A stretch of DNA of 64,000 nt from Dama dama (taxonomy: Eukaryota; Chordata; Mammalia; Artiodactyla; Cervidae): positions 35,557,501-35,621,500 of the forward strand of contig NC_083710.1 of assembly GCF_033118175.1 (NCBI RefSeq), written 5' to 3'. Under the pieces are notes generated by a model. It did not search any database. It was not told the origin of the DNA and saw only the letters and a list, made by a program, of their open reading frames with translations. Position 1 is the stretch's first letter, and every line of letters starts with the position of its first letter. This document shows, in pieces, positions 23,216-33,650 of this stretch. The translations under genes were made by a program, and so were the position numbers.

Positions 23216-25049
23216 TGAAGGAGTAGGGGTAGCTTGAGGTGGGCGGCGGGTGGGGTGGGGTGGTGGTGGTGCGGGGGAGCGATCCAGCCTCTTCACGGCT
23301 CTCCAAGCTCCATTTCCGTCTCTCTCAGCAACGCACCTCCCCACCCCTCCCCACGCCAACCCCATCCCCCAGGCCCCTGGCCCACCCATCTTCTAAATCT
23401 GTTCTGGTCCAGGGGTGTGCCAGCGGAGAGCCCGTCTCAGGTGCACCCTCCCCCCGCCCCATGATCCAGGGAAGGGGCTGGCTCAAAGCGAGCCCTCCGG
23501 ATCCAAGGTGGACCGGTGGCCTGGGGGCCCTTCTGCTGCCGGGTCCCAGAGTTTCAAGGCAGAGACTGGTGGGTTGCACTGGAGCTAAGGGATCGAAACT
23601 TCACTATCCAAGGGCTCTGAGATCAGCCGGTCAGCCGCGCAAAACTCGGAGAGCGTCAGAAGCATCGATAGTAACACATTTGTTGCTATTTTGTTCACGA
23701 TCTGCCATAAAGCATCCTGGGTTCGGCTTGTGCTGGCGCCATGTACCCTCCTGAGAGGGCGGAGAACCGGTCTTCAGTGAGACTGGCGTTCAGACAGATG
23801 GGGGTACGGGGAGGGGCAGGGGGTAGGGTGCCGGAAGGCGCAAGGGACAGACTTTCCTCGGCCTGGGACACCATCCGGGCGTTGGCTGCAGGAGGAACCT
23901 GGAGTGGCCTCTCTGTGGGGAGCCAGACGCAGCCACCCCAGCTCTAGGAGCCTTGGAGAGCGAGCCCCGCATGTGCTTTATCTGAAAGGAAAAGCGCGAA
24001 GGTTTTAGAAATGACCCGCGAGTGTGCTGAGCACAGCGGCGCCTTTCTCGGAAAAGGGACGCGTGTGTTTGTTTAAGTGCGCGGAGTCCGGCTCTCCTCG
24101 GGCTGTGCGTGTGGAGGGGGGAGTGTGGTGGAGAGATTTCTGGCAGGAAAAGAAGTGACCCAGGATTCCAGGACCGGGCGGGGTGGGGGTCTTGGCGTTG
24201 GGAGGGTGGTGGTGGTCATGAGAATCCGGATCTGCTGTTTCCCGTTCTCCATTTCCTGAACAGAAACACCCGGCTCCGGTGGCCACGTGCCGTGCGCGCA
24301 GCGGAACCGGAGAACCTCCCGAGTCTCTTCCTCCGCGTAATGCGTAAAACCCCAGCTTATCTCTACAGGAGGGCTGGGGTGTGGATTCTAAGTCGTCGGG
24401 GGCTGTGGGGTTCTTAAGAACAGATGGGTACGTAAGGTCTTAGAGCCATCTGCACCGGCTACGCGGGGCCCCTCGCAGAAACTCGGACGCAGGATCCTCT
24501 GGGTCCTCCGAAACCGCGGCTTGGGAGCAGGGCCCACGCTAAGGAAATTTGCAAAGCATGAGGACCTTTCTGAGAGGAGGTCGCACCATTTCGCTGGGAA
24601 TTTGTCCCTAACAAGTAAGACAGATTTTTAAAAGTTGATAGCAAGTTATCAATCCGAGCTCATCAGAAGACTAAGTTCATCGACTCCCTGACCTTAAGGA
24701 TGACGGTGGGGACAAGCAAACCGACCGGCTGGCCTGGAGGTGGGGCCCAACCCTAGGCGGGATGGGGGCGTTGCAGGGGTCAGGACGAAAGGCACAGGGC
24801 GGGCAGAGCCCGTCCTTCCCTTCGGACTGGACTCTCTAATGCGGGGCTGCACCTTGCCGGAACCAGACAGATCAGGGAGCGCACCTGGCCAGTGGGCGCA
24901 GAAGACGGAGTCGGGGGTGGGGGTGCTGAGGGTGTAGGGAGGGGCTGGTGAGCAGCAAGGTGAGGGATGGAGCCGGACTCCACCACCCAGCCCCGACCGG
25001 CCCCCGCAGGAAGCCCCAACCTGGCTTGGGATCCAGAGCTATGTGGATT
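23216..25049. other. GSX1 3' flank, repeat-free
   Basis: No interspersed repeat in about 1.8 kb, moderate to high CpG. 24590-24700 is AT-richer and has an inverted TTGATA/TATCAA pair (about 24637-24654) suited to homeodomain or GATA-type factors. Open frames here are GC artefacts. Confidence 0.5.
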
Positions 25050-25069
25050 TCTAAGAAAAAAAAAAAAAG

Positions 25070-25075
25070 TTTATT
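25070..25075 (-). terminator. GSX1: Poly(A) signal AATAAA for GSX1
   Basis: Minus-strand AATAAA, preceded by TGTACAGA (UGUA-type upstream element) and followed by a 13-base T run at 25056-25068 that can serve as the U-rich downstream element. The three elements are in the right order and spacing for a cleavage site near 25050. Confidence 0.7.
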
Positions 25076-25456
25076 TAAAAATCTGTACATAAATAAATAA
25101 ATAAATATCTTCTGGCATTACAGAGACCTTACAATGACAAGCTAGGCCGGGGCAGGGCTGGGGTCTGGGAGACGAGTGTCCTCAGAGGCAGACAGTGGGA
25201 CTCTGAGGGGAACGCAGAGCGGCTCCACGACAAAGTGAACCGGTTTCCCGACAGGCAGTTTCTCTCGTGGGAGAAGAGCCATGGTCACAGCAGGTCGGAT
25301 GGGGGGCGACAAACGAACGATGAACTTCAAGGGAGCTCTGTGGAGAGGGGAGGAGAAAGGAAAAGAAAAACACCAAAACCCAGGAGTTCCTAAGTTGTGT
25401 GGCGGTTGGGGGAAGTGGATTAATCACCGTAGCAAAGAGGTGGGGAGGGAAAGACC

Positions 25457-25482
25457 AAAAAAAAAAAAAAAAAAAAAAAAAA
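25457..25482. repeat. A26 homopolymer in GSX1 3' UTR
   Basis: Twenty-six consecutive A on the plus strand, i.e. U26 in the GSX1 transcript. No SINE body is attached on either side, so it is not a retroposon tail that I can recognise. The run length is probably polymorphic. Confidence 0.9.
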
Positions 25483-25907
25483 GGGGGAGGAGCGAATGGG
25501 CACCCTAGAGGTGAAAGGCCGAGCTTGGCCCAGGGTGGAGAAGAGCCTAGGAAGCGAGGAAGCCTGAGCCAGTCCGGAGCTGGCGGGCGAGGAGGCGCCG
25601 GCCGCCAGCAAGGCGCTGGGCTGGGCCGGGCCCCTGTGTCGCCTGGCAGAGAAAGACTGGCGCGCTTGCGGTGTGTTCATAGCTGGGAGTCCGCTTTGGA
25701 TAGCCGCGGGCCCTGGGGTGGACACCGAGGTCAGGTCAGCCAAGCTCTTGACGCTTCCCAGGACGGAAGACCCCTGCAAAGTCGCGCTACGTCCGTGCGC
25801 GACCGCCTTAGGCAGTGGGTGCCTGGGAAACAGAGCCGTGTCCGAGGACCGGTCTTGGAGCCACGCGCGGGGAGTGTCTGGGGTGGGCTCCCTGGGGAGG
25901 AGTGCGC

Positions 25908-27151
25908 CTAGGGAGTGACCGTCAGATCGCGGTCATCCTTCCCCGAAGAGGACGGAGACATGGGCACTTCATCGTCGTCCTCGGAGCACTTAGCGGAGGA
26001 GAGCGACGCGCACTTGCAGCCCTGCGGTGCGCCCTCGCCCGCCCCCGCGCCCCCGCCGCCGCCGCTGCCGCCGCGGTGGTTGCTGCCCTTGCCCTCTTTC
26101 TTGTGCTTCACCCGGCGGTTCTGGAACCAGATCTTCACCTGCTTCTCCGACAGGTTCAGGTAGGTCGCGATCTCGATGCGGCGCAGGCGGGACAGGTACA
26201 TGTTGGCGGCGAACTCGCGCTCCAGCTCTAGCAGCTGCGTGCTGGTGAACGCCGTACGCATCCTCTTGCTGCTGGGCAGCGGGTTCGAGCTGCTGTCTGG
26301 AAGGAGTGGGGCGCAGAGACGCAAGCCATCAGACCCCGGCGCCGTGGGCCCCATCCTCCGGTGGGCGGCCGTCAGAATCCCGGGATTCTGGTCTTTCACC
26401 CACCCTTTCGCCCCAACACAATGCACGTCAGCTAATCGCGGTCGGCCTCCTCGCCAAGCCTAGGGACCCAGGTACTCCAGGAGTCACGAGGCCCCGCACT
26501 CCTTCATGGAGCTCTCTGCGCCCCAGTCCTCGCTCCCTCCTGGAAGTCCCCGCCAGGATCGGGACTTCCTGCCTCTCCCTCCCTGCCGGGGTCCAGTCCC
26601 AGCTCTCCAGTAGCACGCCACCCAGAGTGTCCCCCTCAGAGGCCCGACATGATCGCCCCCAGGAGCCCAGGGTCCTCATCCCCCATCCCCGCCTGGCCAA
26701 CTTTGGTCTGTCCCCTCCCTGCCCTCCCGCGCGGCTTACCCACGGAGATGCAGTGGAACTGCCTGGGGTCGGGGAGCGAGTACGAGGTCTGGTAGAGCGC
26801 GGCGGCGGCGGCGGCGGCGGCGGGGCCGTGAGCGACCCCGGGCGACACGGCCGAGTGCTGGCGGCCCAGGGGCGCGTGGCAGTACTGCGAGCCGAACGGC
26901 GGGAAGGACGCCTTGAGCAGGGGCAGCGCGGGCGGCCCGGGGGGCCCGTGCAGCTGGGAGGCGGTGACGCAGAGCGGGCAAACGCACAGCAGCCCGGCCT
27001 TGCGCGCGTGGCAGGCGCCCGGGGAGAGCCCGTGCAGGGCGTGCGGCGGCGGCACGGCGTAGGGGAAGAGCGGCGGCGGGCTGCCCTCCGGCGCCTTCTT
27101 CTCGCCGGCCTCGCGCAGCACCAGCGAATCCACAAGGAAGGAGCGCGGCAT
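25908..27151 (-). CDS. GSX1: GSX1, GS homeobox 1 (ParaHox transcription factor), two coding exons
   Basis: Coding exon 1 is 27151-26740 and exon 2 is 26296-25908. Joined they give 266 residues plus TAG, close to the usual 264 of mammalian GSX1. The start is fixed by the conserved SNAG-like N-terminus MPRSFLVDSLVL and has G at -3. Exon 1 encodes a Pro/Ala-rich region with HARKAGLLCVCPLCV at about 46-60 and an eight-alanine run just before LYQTSYSLPDPRQFHCISV. The intron splits codon 138 (Asp) in phase 1. The homeodomain spans residues 147-206 (SKRMRTAF to KHKKEG), with WFQNRR at 194-199: Gln at homeodomain position 50 and the DNA-contacting Asn51 (N197). The tail is Gly/Ser-rich, then acidic (SEDDDE), ending DDRDLTVTP. 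Family knowledge: a nuclear regulator that binds TAAT-core sites and patterns ventral forebrain, hypothalamus (including GHRH neurons) and dorsal spinal interneurons. GSX2 is excluded by the N-terminus and tail. Homeodomain position 22 (residue 168) is Ala where I recall Ser in other mammals. Confidence 0.97.
26297..26739 (-). other. GSX1 intron (443 bp, phase 1)
   Basis: The donor reads GTGG|GTAAG on the minus strand (GT at 26739-26738). The acceptor reads CCTTCCAG|ACAGC (AG at 26298-26297). Splicing there joins HCISV to DSSSN and gives the known family sequence across the junction, which confirms both sites. The intron is GC-rich and has no repeat. Confidence 0.95.
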
Positions 27152-27320
27152 GGCCCCGGCGCGCGGCCGCCCAGCCGCCGGCCGGCTCCCGGCGCCCCGC
27201 GCACCCAGGGGCTCCCCGCGCGCTCGCCCGCGCCGCGGCCGCGCGCAGCTGCCCGTTCCGGGGAGGCCGCGGCTGGAGGCGCCGCCCAGAGAGCGCGGGG
27301 TGCTGGCCAGCACTAGTGGT
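27152..27320 (-). other. GSX1: GSX1 5' untranslated region (predicted)
   Basis: This interval lies between the start codon and a transcription start inferred about 25-30 bases downstream of the TATA-like box. It is over 75% G+C. No in-frame stop interrupts it, so the GSX1 frame stays open through it. The exact cap site is inferred, not seen. Confidence 0.55.
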
Positions 27321-27344
27321 GCTGAAAGGCGCCGGCGGCGCCGC

Positions 27345-27351
27345 TTAAATA
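27345..27351 (-). promoter_or_regulatory. GSX1: TATA-like box of GSX1 (TATTTAA)
   Basis: On the minus strand the sequence reads CCTATTTAAGCGG, about 194-200 bases before the GSX1 ATG. It is the only TATA-like heptamer close to the gene start, embedded in very GC-rich DNA. An E-box-like CACATG lies about 15 bases further upstream. Confidence 0.7.
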
Positions 27352-27560
27352 GGACTATTGCCATGTGATGGGCTACGCCAGGAGCGGCCGGGGCCTCTCA
27401 ATAGGGTTTTTGTGCCTTTTCTCTTGGCATTCACTCTGCACGCTTCCTCATTATTTCACTTGTTAACTAAATGAACTGCATAATGTACTCTATTCTTGTC
27501 AACCCCACCCACGCCGTAACAGGCGCCTTCGCCCCCTCCTCTCCCTTTTGCGGGTTTATT
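27352..27560 (-). promoter_or_regulatory. GSX1: GSX1 proximal promoter, AT-richer block
   Basis: Just upstream of the TATA box the composition changes sharply from GC-rich to AT-richer. The minus strand carries TTAGTTAACAAGTG and AAATAATGAGG motifs. The block is free of repeats. It is a plausible homeodomain/POU-bound proximal promoter; binding is inferred from motif shape only. Confidence 0.45.
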
Positions 27561-29329
27561 TTCTCATTCTTCTGCGATTTAATATTCTTTTCTTTCTCTT
27601 TATTCCTTACTCCCCTTTGGCTTTGCATTGGCGATGGGCCCGTTTATCTTACTGATTTTGCACCCTTGCTTCCACAGATCTCCCCATGGGCGCACACCCC
27701 CATGTTCTCTGCGGAACTCGGTCCGGGTCCCCGCGCTGCTATCCTTTCTCTCTCGCCCCCCCGCCCCCCGCCTTCCCCAAGATCAGGCTGCCTCCACTGG
27801 GTTTGATCAGCTCGGTTGTGCACCCCGCGAGCGTCCTCACGGCCGGCCCCTATTTCCACCTGTGGAATTCCTTCCCCTCTCAGGGTACGGGAAGCAGAAG
27901 CAGCAGGTCTCCTGCAGGGGTGGCGTCGCTGGGCAGAGAGAAGGGCTTGGTATTTGCTATCCAGCCTTAGCCGCATCGCTGTCCCTCTTTTCTCTAAGTT
28001 TCTCAAATACTCTTAACTTGGATGCTGCCTGTAACGCCTTAGTCTTTGTTCGGGAGCTGATCATGGCCGTAAAGAGGAAATCAGCCACGGAGAATCACGG
28101 ACAGAGATAGGGAATGGGAAGAGAGCCTGCGGCAAAGACCTAGATCTTACACAGCACCAGAAATGGAGAGTGTTGGCGCTCTTTCCGCTGGCCTGCGCCC
28201 CAGCAGACCCGCGGGCGCGCTGGGAAGTCGTTGTCTTCCCCGAAGTTAGCCCTGGAGGAGCAGCGGCTCCAGGGGTAGCTCTGTGCCCAGCTTCTGCTGA
28301 CTCTGGCCACGCTCTACCAGACTTCCTCTCTCCCCAAGACCTGCTCCTGGTGCCTGCATCACTGTCTTCTTTCTGGTCACACAATGGTTAAACAACTTCA
28401 AACGCCTGGCGTTGTGTACGCAGCTTCAGCTTCTAAAATCGTCCTCTGAGCTCCAAGCTACTTCAGGCAGGAGCTTTTCCCATACAATGGGATATTAGCA
28501 TACATTTTTCGAATGTACAGCCTGAGACTTTTCGAGGTAGACGTTTACTTTCGATTTTATCGGAACCGAGTCGCCGTAGTCACCTGCTCTGAGCCCTGAA
28601 AGAAATTGCGAGAGACGGAGAGGGAAGCTTTCCGGACGGGGAATCAGTGCACGGAAATAGGACGGCCCCGAATCAAAGCCTTCGCAAGGCTTTTCATCAT
28701 CCGGGATATCTCTGCAGTAGCAACAGCAACAGATGATAGCTGATCAAAAAGCAAAGAGAGTTTATTTGAGGAGAAATATCAGATTCCATAAAAGAGAGAG
28801 GGGCGGTGGGGAAATAACCAGGATGGAGGGCCTGTCCCCTAGCAGGAAGAGTAAGGACTCGGAGCTTCCTTGATGGAGCGATCCGCCTTGGGGGCCAAAG
28901 GAGTCCCTCAACTCCAAGGTCTCTTCTCCAAGACTCCTGCTATGTGTGTGTGTGTGTGGGGGGGGGGGGTGTTGACGGACAAGTCAGGGTGCATCAGCAC
29001 AGCTTAATGCCACTTCTAATTGCTCCCTGGAAAATTTGGGCTGGCCAGGACCTCAAAGACTGGGCGCAGAGGGGGACTAGAGCTGGGAGAGGGCCTCCCT
29101 TCTGGGCAGAGGTGGGTGGGAGAGGTGCAGGGTGCAGGCAGGACCCAGACGCCTGTAAGGGGCAGCTGGGATCCCGAAAAGGGTCAGTGAGGAGCTCTCT
29201 CCAGGGACTGCAGCCCACACCCGGGGAGGAAGGGGTTAAGAGCCCCTGAATGTGAGCAAGGCCAAAGCTACTGGGAAAGAATATCTGGGGGTGTGGGGGG
29301 GAATAACCAGGTTTTTTTTTTTTTTCCCT
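27561..29329. other. GSX1 5' flank, repeat-free
   Basis: About 1.8 kb upstream of GSX1 with no interspersed repeat. It is CpG-containing to about 28300 and again at 28500-28700. 28470-28620 carries ATTAGCATACATTTTTCGAATGTAC and may be regulatory. A (TG)n-G12 tract is at 28942-28971. Confidence 0.5.
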
Positions 29330-29645
29330 CCAGCCTCTGGACCTTATTGAATGTCATTGAAGAAAGTTTTGAATGCCAGATAAAGAGAGGCGAATTAAAG
29401 TGTGTGACAGCAGAGGATAAGCAAACACAAAGAGAACTCTGTCACACTTTGGGGCAGAATCCGTGGGCTTTTTACCAAGTCTCTCCGCTATGATTGAATT
29501 AAGTAATAGGAAAACATTTTCTTTCAGTTTAGAGCCATTAGACAAAAACTTCAAAGCGAATAACACTTTTTAATGTGCAGCCCACAATGGATTGGGTTTT
29601 GTGCTGAAATGTTTAAATGGTTTGTTGTGCAACTTGGCGCAGGAG
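29330..29645. promoter_or_regulatory. Candidate conserved non-coding element B
   Basis: Repeat-free, AT-rich block 2 kb upstream of the promoter with CATTGAAG, TGATTGAATTAAGTAATAGG, CTTCAAAGCGAATAAC and a SOX-like CCACAATGG. Sharp compositional change against the GC-rich flanks. Enhancer role is inferred. Confidence 0.45.
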
Positions 29646-30574
29646 AGCCGGGCCCAAGCAGAATAGCATCCTTGAGAAGAGTGTTTTCAGGAAGCCTGGA
29701 AAGAGCACACACTTAATCCCCCATCCCTAAACTGGGCAGGTTGTGGGCTGGAAAGGGGACTCCCTGCTTTGTGGTCCTGGGCCCCTGGCCGCACCCCAGG
29801 AGTTGGGTAATGTCAGGAAAAAAAGTTCTGTGCCCCCGGAGAAGGCCAGCCACACCGGCCGGGCAAGAACAGAGGGACGCCGGCCTCAGGGAGCTGAGTG
29901 CGGCCCAGCAAGGGTGCCCAGTGCCCTTCGGGCCCGGAGGCCTGTGTTGTCGCCTGGCTTCCGGTAACTGCCCTTAGGCCCGGCGGGGGTCTCGGGTCCC
30001 CCTGCTCCCTGGGTGCAGGCGGGCGACTGCGCAGCTTTCTCCTTCCAGGCACCTCCCTGAGCTGCCTTTAGCAGGATGGGGCGGGGATGGGAGGAGGTGG
30101 CGGGATTAGCCTGACAGCCTGGGAGAGGGGCCCTGGGGAGCCTCTTGCCTGTGGGCCCTAATCGGCCCCCCAAGTGGGTTTTCAAGTGTCCATCAGGGAC
30201 AGTTCAACATGGAATCATTTCTGCCGTGCTGGTCTTTTCTTTTACTTTCAGACTGCCTCCTTTCCTGTTAGTATAGAGAACACACCATCTTTCCCCTGGA
30301 AATGTAGTTCTAAGATACTTGCAGCAAAAACTGCACAGATTGTCAGCTGGGGGTGGAGTGGGGTGGAGTGGGGCAGGCCCTTGTTACCTTATCTCATTCA
30401 CGAATTTCTTCTAATGTCATTTTCCTTCTTGGGAAGGCCAACGACCCTGCTTAAAAATACCTCCCCTCTTCTACAGCGCTCCCCACGGTGTTGCTTGCTA
30501 TAAACACCTTGTCACTGTGTCCTTGAGGCATTAGATTTTCTGCTCCCTGCCCCCCACCCCGTGTTTGCTCCACT
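29646..30574. other. No gene seen; unique sequence
   Basis: GC-rich to about 30180, then C/T-rich. No repeat that I recognise and no domain in the open frames. Confidence 0.45.
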
Positions 30575-30685
30575 GAGGACTGGCTGTTTGTCTGTCTTGT
30601 GCATTGCTGTACTATATCCCAACTCAGAACAGTTGTTCCTGGCATATAGTAGGCGTTCAGCATATATTTCCTGCATAAAGAAAGG
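30575..30685 (-). mobile_element. L2 LINE 3' end remnant
   Basis: TTGTTCCTGGCATATAGTAGGCGTTCAGCATATATTTCCTGC is the L2 end motif, slightly diverged. Confidence 0.75.
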
Positions 30686-32282
30686 AAAGAAAGTGGCCTG
30701 ACTTGGGAGGCAGTGTGGGGAAGAAGATATGCTGGTTTGTCTGCTTAGTACCCTGGACACTTAGGGTGACTGGCCTGCAGGACTGCTGACCCTCCCCCAG
30801 CCACCACAGCCTCCCCAGGCCCCAAACAGGACAGGATCCCCGTGTTTGTTGAGCGAAAGGCGGATCTGTAGGCAAGATGGCCTTCAGAGAGGAAAGCTGG
30901 TTCCCTTCCAGGCAGCTCTGTTGTTCTGCTCTGAGAAGCTGGGTGAACCTTTGGTAGCTCAAGGCTAGGGTTGTCATCTAGGTCCTTCTGTGATAAATCG
31001 GAGAAAAGACTGGTCAGAAAGAGAGCGATGCAGTGTATGCTCTGGAATTACCAGCAACCGCGTCTGTGCTTTCTGTGGAGAGGCGAGTCTCATTGTTACT
31101 GGAGAGGCTGCTCCCTTGACTAGGCTGGTGGCGACTCAGACCACTCCGAGAGAGAGCAGCCGGCTCAGTGGAGCTGAGGGGACCGAGGGCGCCAGACCTC
31201 CCAGGGAGTGATGAGTGCACCTGGGAGGCAGGAGTGGTGTCCATCCACCGCAGGGGTGAGGAGAGGTGCCTGGGCCCGGGTGTGGTCGGGGAGTGGAGGC
31301 CAGGCCACGAGGGGTCACCGTGAGAACTCCGTATCTGATCCTACACGGAGAGCGTTAAGCAAGGGTAGTAACAGAGTCAGGTCTGAACTTGAGACCGAAC
31401 TGGCAGCACCAGGAGGTCCTGTTGATGCGGACAGAGGAAAGCCAGAATGGGATCTAATAAAGCCAGCTTGCAAATGAATGTTTATCGAACTATCAGATGA
31501 ACAGAGGGAGGGAAAATACACAAGGAGAAAATTATATCAGTTCAAGTGATGGATAATGACCACCTGGGCAGGGGTGGCGGCAGGAGGGTCAGAAAGGGGA
31601 AACATTTGAGAGAAGGGAATGGATAAGATCAGTTAGGGGTGTGTGTGTGGGTGTGTGTGTGTTGGAGGGGAAGGGCATGAGAGGGAATCACACACACCCC
31701 TTGGTCTGAGGGGATGGGAGGGTGGTGATGCCACAGGCAGAGACAGGGACTGTCAGAACAGGGCCCATTTTTGCTCGTGAAGCTGCAACATGATGTCATA
31801 TTTGGACGTGTTGCATTTTCATCTGTAACCTCAGAGCCTTCTGCTGATGTCCCATGGTGAAAATGTGAGCCTAAAGCTGAGCAGAGAGATCAGAGGTGAA
31901 AAGAGAGATTTGGGACTAATGTAGACAAAAATGGTAGCTTTAGTGTTAGGATGGATGAGCTTGGAGGTGGGAAGGTACAGAGAAGAAATAGGATTGTAGA
32001 TGTATTCCTAGGAACACCCATATTTAAAGAGACAAGTGGAGAAAGGCTCTTTCAAAGTCAAGGAAGTTTTGCATCCATCTTAAACCAGAAAATAATCCTG
32101 AAGATGGAGCTTCATGCTGGGAATAATGGAGCAGAAAGATGACAAGAACCAGAGTCTTTGAGGATCCAGGAGCTGCTTTACCTACTTTTTCGTTTGTAAG
32201 TGAAAGGTGTTTATCTTTTAAACTATAACTTGAATTTTTTTATTACATGTGGCTGTATTTAATCATAATTAATTTGGTCCCT
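30686..32282. other. No gene seen; unique sequence with TG tract
   Basis: Single-copy DNA. A degenerate GTGTGTGTG repeat lies at about 31637-31663. 31790-32140 (TGGACGTGTTGCATTTTCATC, GAGATCAGAGGTG) may be an old unclassified repeat. Confidence 0.4.
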
Positions 32283-32498
32283 GGGCTGCCCTGGTGGCTC
32301 AGGCAGTAAAGAATCTGCCTGCAATGAGACGAAGGAGACCTGGGTGCGATCCCGTGTTTGGGAAGATCCCCGGCAGGAGGTCATGGCAACCCACTCCAGT
32401 GTTCCTGCCTGGGAAATCCCATGGACAGAGGAGCCTGGAAGGCTGCAGTTTATGGGGTTGCAAAGAGTCAGACATGACTGAATGACTAAGCACAGCAC
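32283..32498 (+). mobile_element. Bov-tA SINE with target-site duplication
   Basis: Plus-strand copy. Flanks AATTTGGTCCCT (32271-32282) and AATATGGTCCCT (32499-32510) are the duplicated target with one mismatch. Confidence 0.93.
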
Positions 32499-32609
32499 AA
32501 TATGGTCCCTAAGCCCGGATCCAGCCAGATAATAAGAATCAAGCCCAAATAAGGAATCAATGGGAATCATGTCAAAGCAGCTGTGATGTCCTCCTGTTTT
32601 TTTTTCCCA

Positions 32610-32900
32610 ACTAGATTAGAAAGCTGTCAGGGCAGGGATGAAGACTTACTTATATAGTATCACCAACCTTGGTCACAGTACGTGGCACATTAGATATACT
32701 GTTCAATTCAGTCACTCAGTCGTGTCTGACTCTTCGTGACTCCACGGACTGCAGCACGCCAGGCCTCCCTATCTATCATCAACTCCTGGAGTTTACTCAA
32801 ACTCATGTCCACTGAGTCAGTGATGCCATCCAACCATCTCATCCTCTGTCATCTCCTTTCCTCCTGCTGATGTGTTGAGTAAATGTTTAATGTGGGTGCT
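32610..32900 (-). mobile_element. L2 remnant split by a BovB piece
   Basis: L2 end blocks CTGTCAGGGCAGGGATGAAG and GTACGTGGCACATTAG lie left of 32703, and GTTGAGTAAATGTTTAATG lies right of 32870. The middle is the inserted element. Confidence 0.7.
32703..32868 (-). mobile_element. BovB 3' end nested in L2
   Basis: Minus-strand piece from TTCAATTCAGTCACTCAGTCG to CATCTCCTTTCCTCCTGC, interrupting an L2 end. Confidence 0.85.
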
Positions 32901-32947
32901 AATGGCCATAAAGGGGCTGTCCTTTCTTTGCCCCTGTTCAATGCACC

Positions 32948-33155
32948 ACAGGTACTGCTAGTGGTAAAGAACCCACCTGCCAATGCAAGAGGTGCAAGAA
33001 ACTCAGGTTCCCTGAGTCGAGAAGATCCCCTGAAGAAGAGCATGGCAACCCACTCCAGCATCCTTGCCCATCCCATGGGCAGAGGAGCCTGGCGGGCTGT
33101 GGTCCATGGGGGTCCCAAAGAGCCGGACACGACTGAGCGGCTGAGCACACACATA
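32948..33155 (+). mobile_element. Bov-tA SINE, diverged
   Basis: GGTAAAGAACCCACCTGCC to CGACTGAGCGGCTGAGCACAC. The head is damaged. Older than the other Bov-tA copies by divergence. Confidence 0.85.
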
Positions 33156-33350
33156 CCACAGCTGCATCTTGATGAGCACTATAAGGTTTCAGAAGCTCTC
33201 GGAGCTTTAGCTTTCTTCTAATAAAATGAGAATGATCCCTCACCTTCCTTGTAAGGATTAAAGATGATACATATGTATCCTGAATGCTATCAGCTTTTCC
33301 GGCTAGTGGGTGCAGGTGAAGGCAATTCATACTAAGAATCAGAGCTTCTT

Positions 33351-33650
33351 GGCTTCCCTGTGGCTCAGTGGTGAAGAATCCACCTACTAATGCAGGGGTC
33401 ACGGGTTCAATCCCTGGCGCACTAAGATTTCACGTGCCGTGGAACAACTAAGCCCGTGCTCCCTAACTATTAAGCCTCTACCCTAGAGTCTGTGCACCAC
33501 AACAAGAGAAGCCACCACAATGAGAAGCCTACACGCCACAACTAGAGAGTAGCCCCTGCTTACCACAGCTAGAGAAAAGCCCATGAAGCAATGAAGAGCC
33601 TGCACAGCCAAAAGATAAATCAATAAAATTATTAAAAAAGTAATGCAATC
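33351..33650 (+). mobile_element. CHR-type SINE, long copy
   Basis: TTGGCTTCCCTGTGGCTCAG head, then GAGAAGCCACCACAATGAGAAGCC repeated core and AATAAAATTATTAAAAAAGT tail. Confidence 0.88.

Larger units (their letters stand above)
25050..25907 (-). other. GSX1: GSX1 3' untranslated region (predicted)
   Basis: The region between the TAG at 25908 and the first minus-strand AATAAA. On the mRNA strand it contains a run of 26 U (complement of the A-run at 25457-25482). No closer AATAAA or ATTAAA is visible on the minus strand, so a UTR of about 850 bases is the simplest reading. Confidence 0.6.
25540..27330. promoter_or_regulatory. CpG island covering GSX1
   Basis: Dense CpG without repeats over both coding exons, the intron and the 5' UTR, densest at 26740-27330. 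Such islands are typical of developmental regulators held by Polycomb; that behaviour is inferred from the gene class. Confidence 0.9.

Noticed and set aside
26428..27204. 258-codon minus-strand frame in exon 1
   Set aside because: Shifted frame of GSX1 exon 1; arginine- and proline-rich with no homology. The true frame is fixed by the homeodomain protein.
26306..27316. 336-codon plus-strand open frame over the GSX1 locus
   Set aside because: Antisense to GSX1 exon 1 and intron, Arg/Gly/Pro-rich, a by-product of the CpG island. No domain and it ignores the spliced gene on the other strand.
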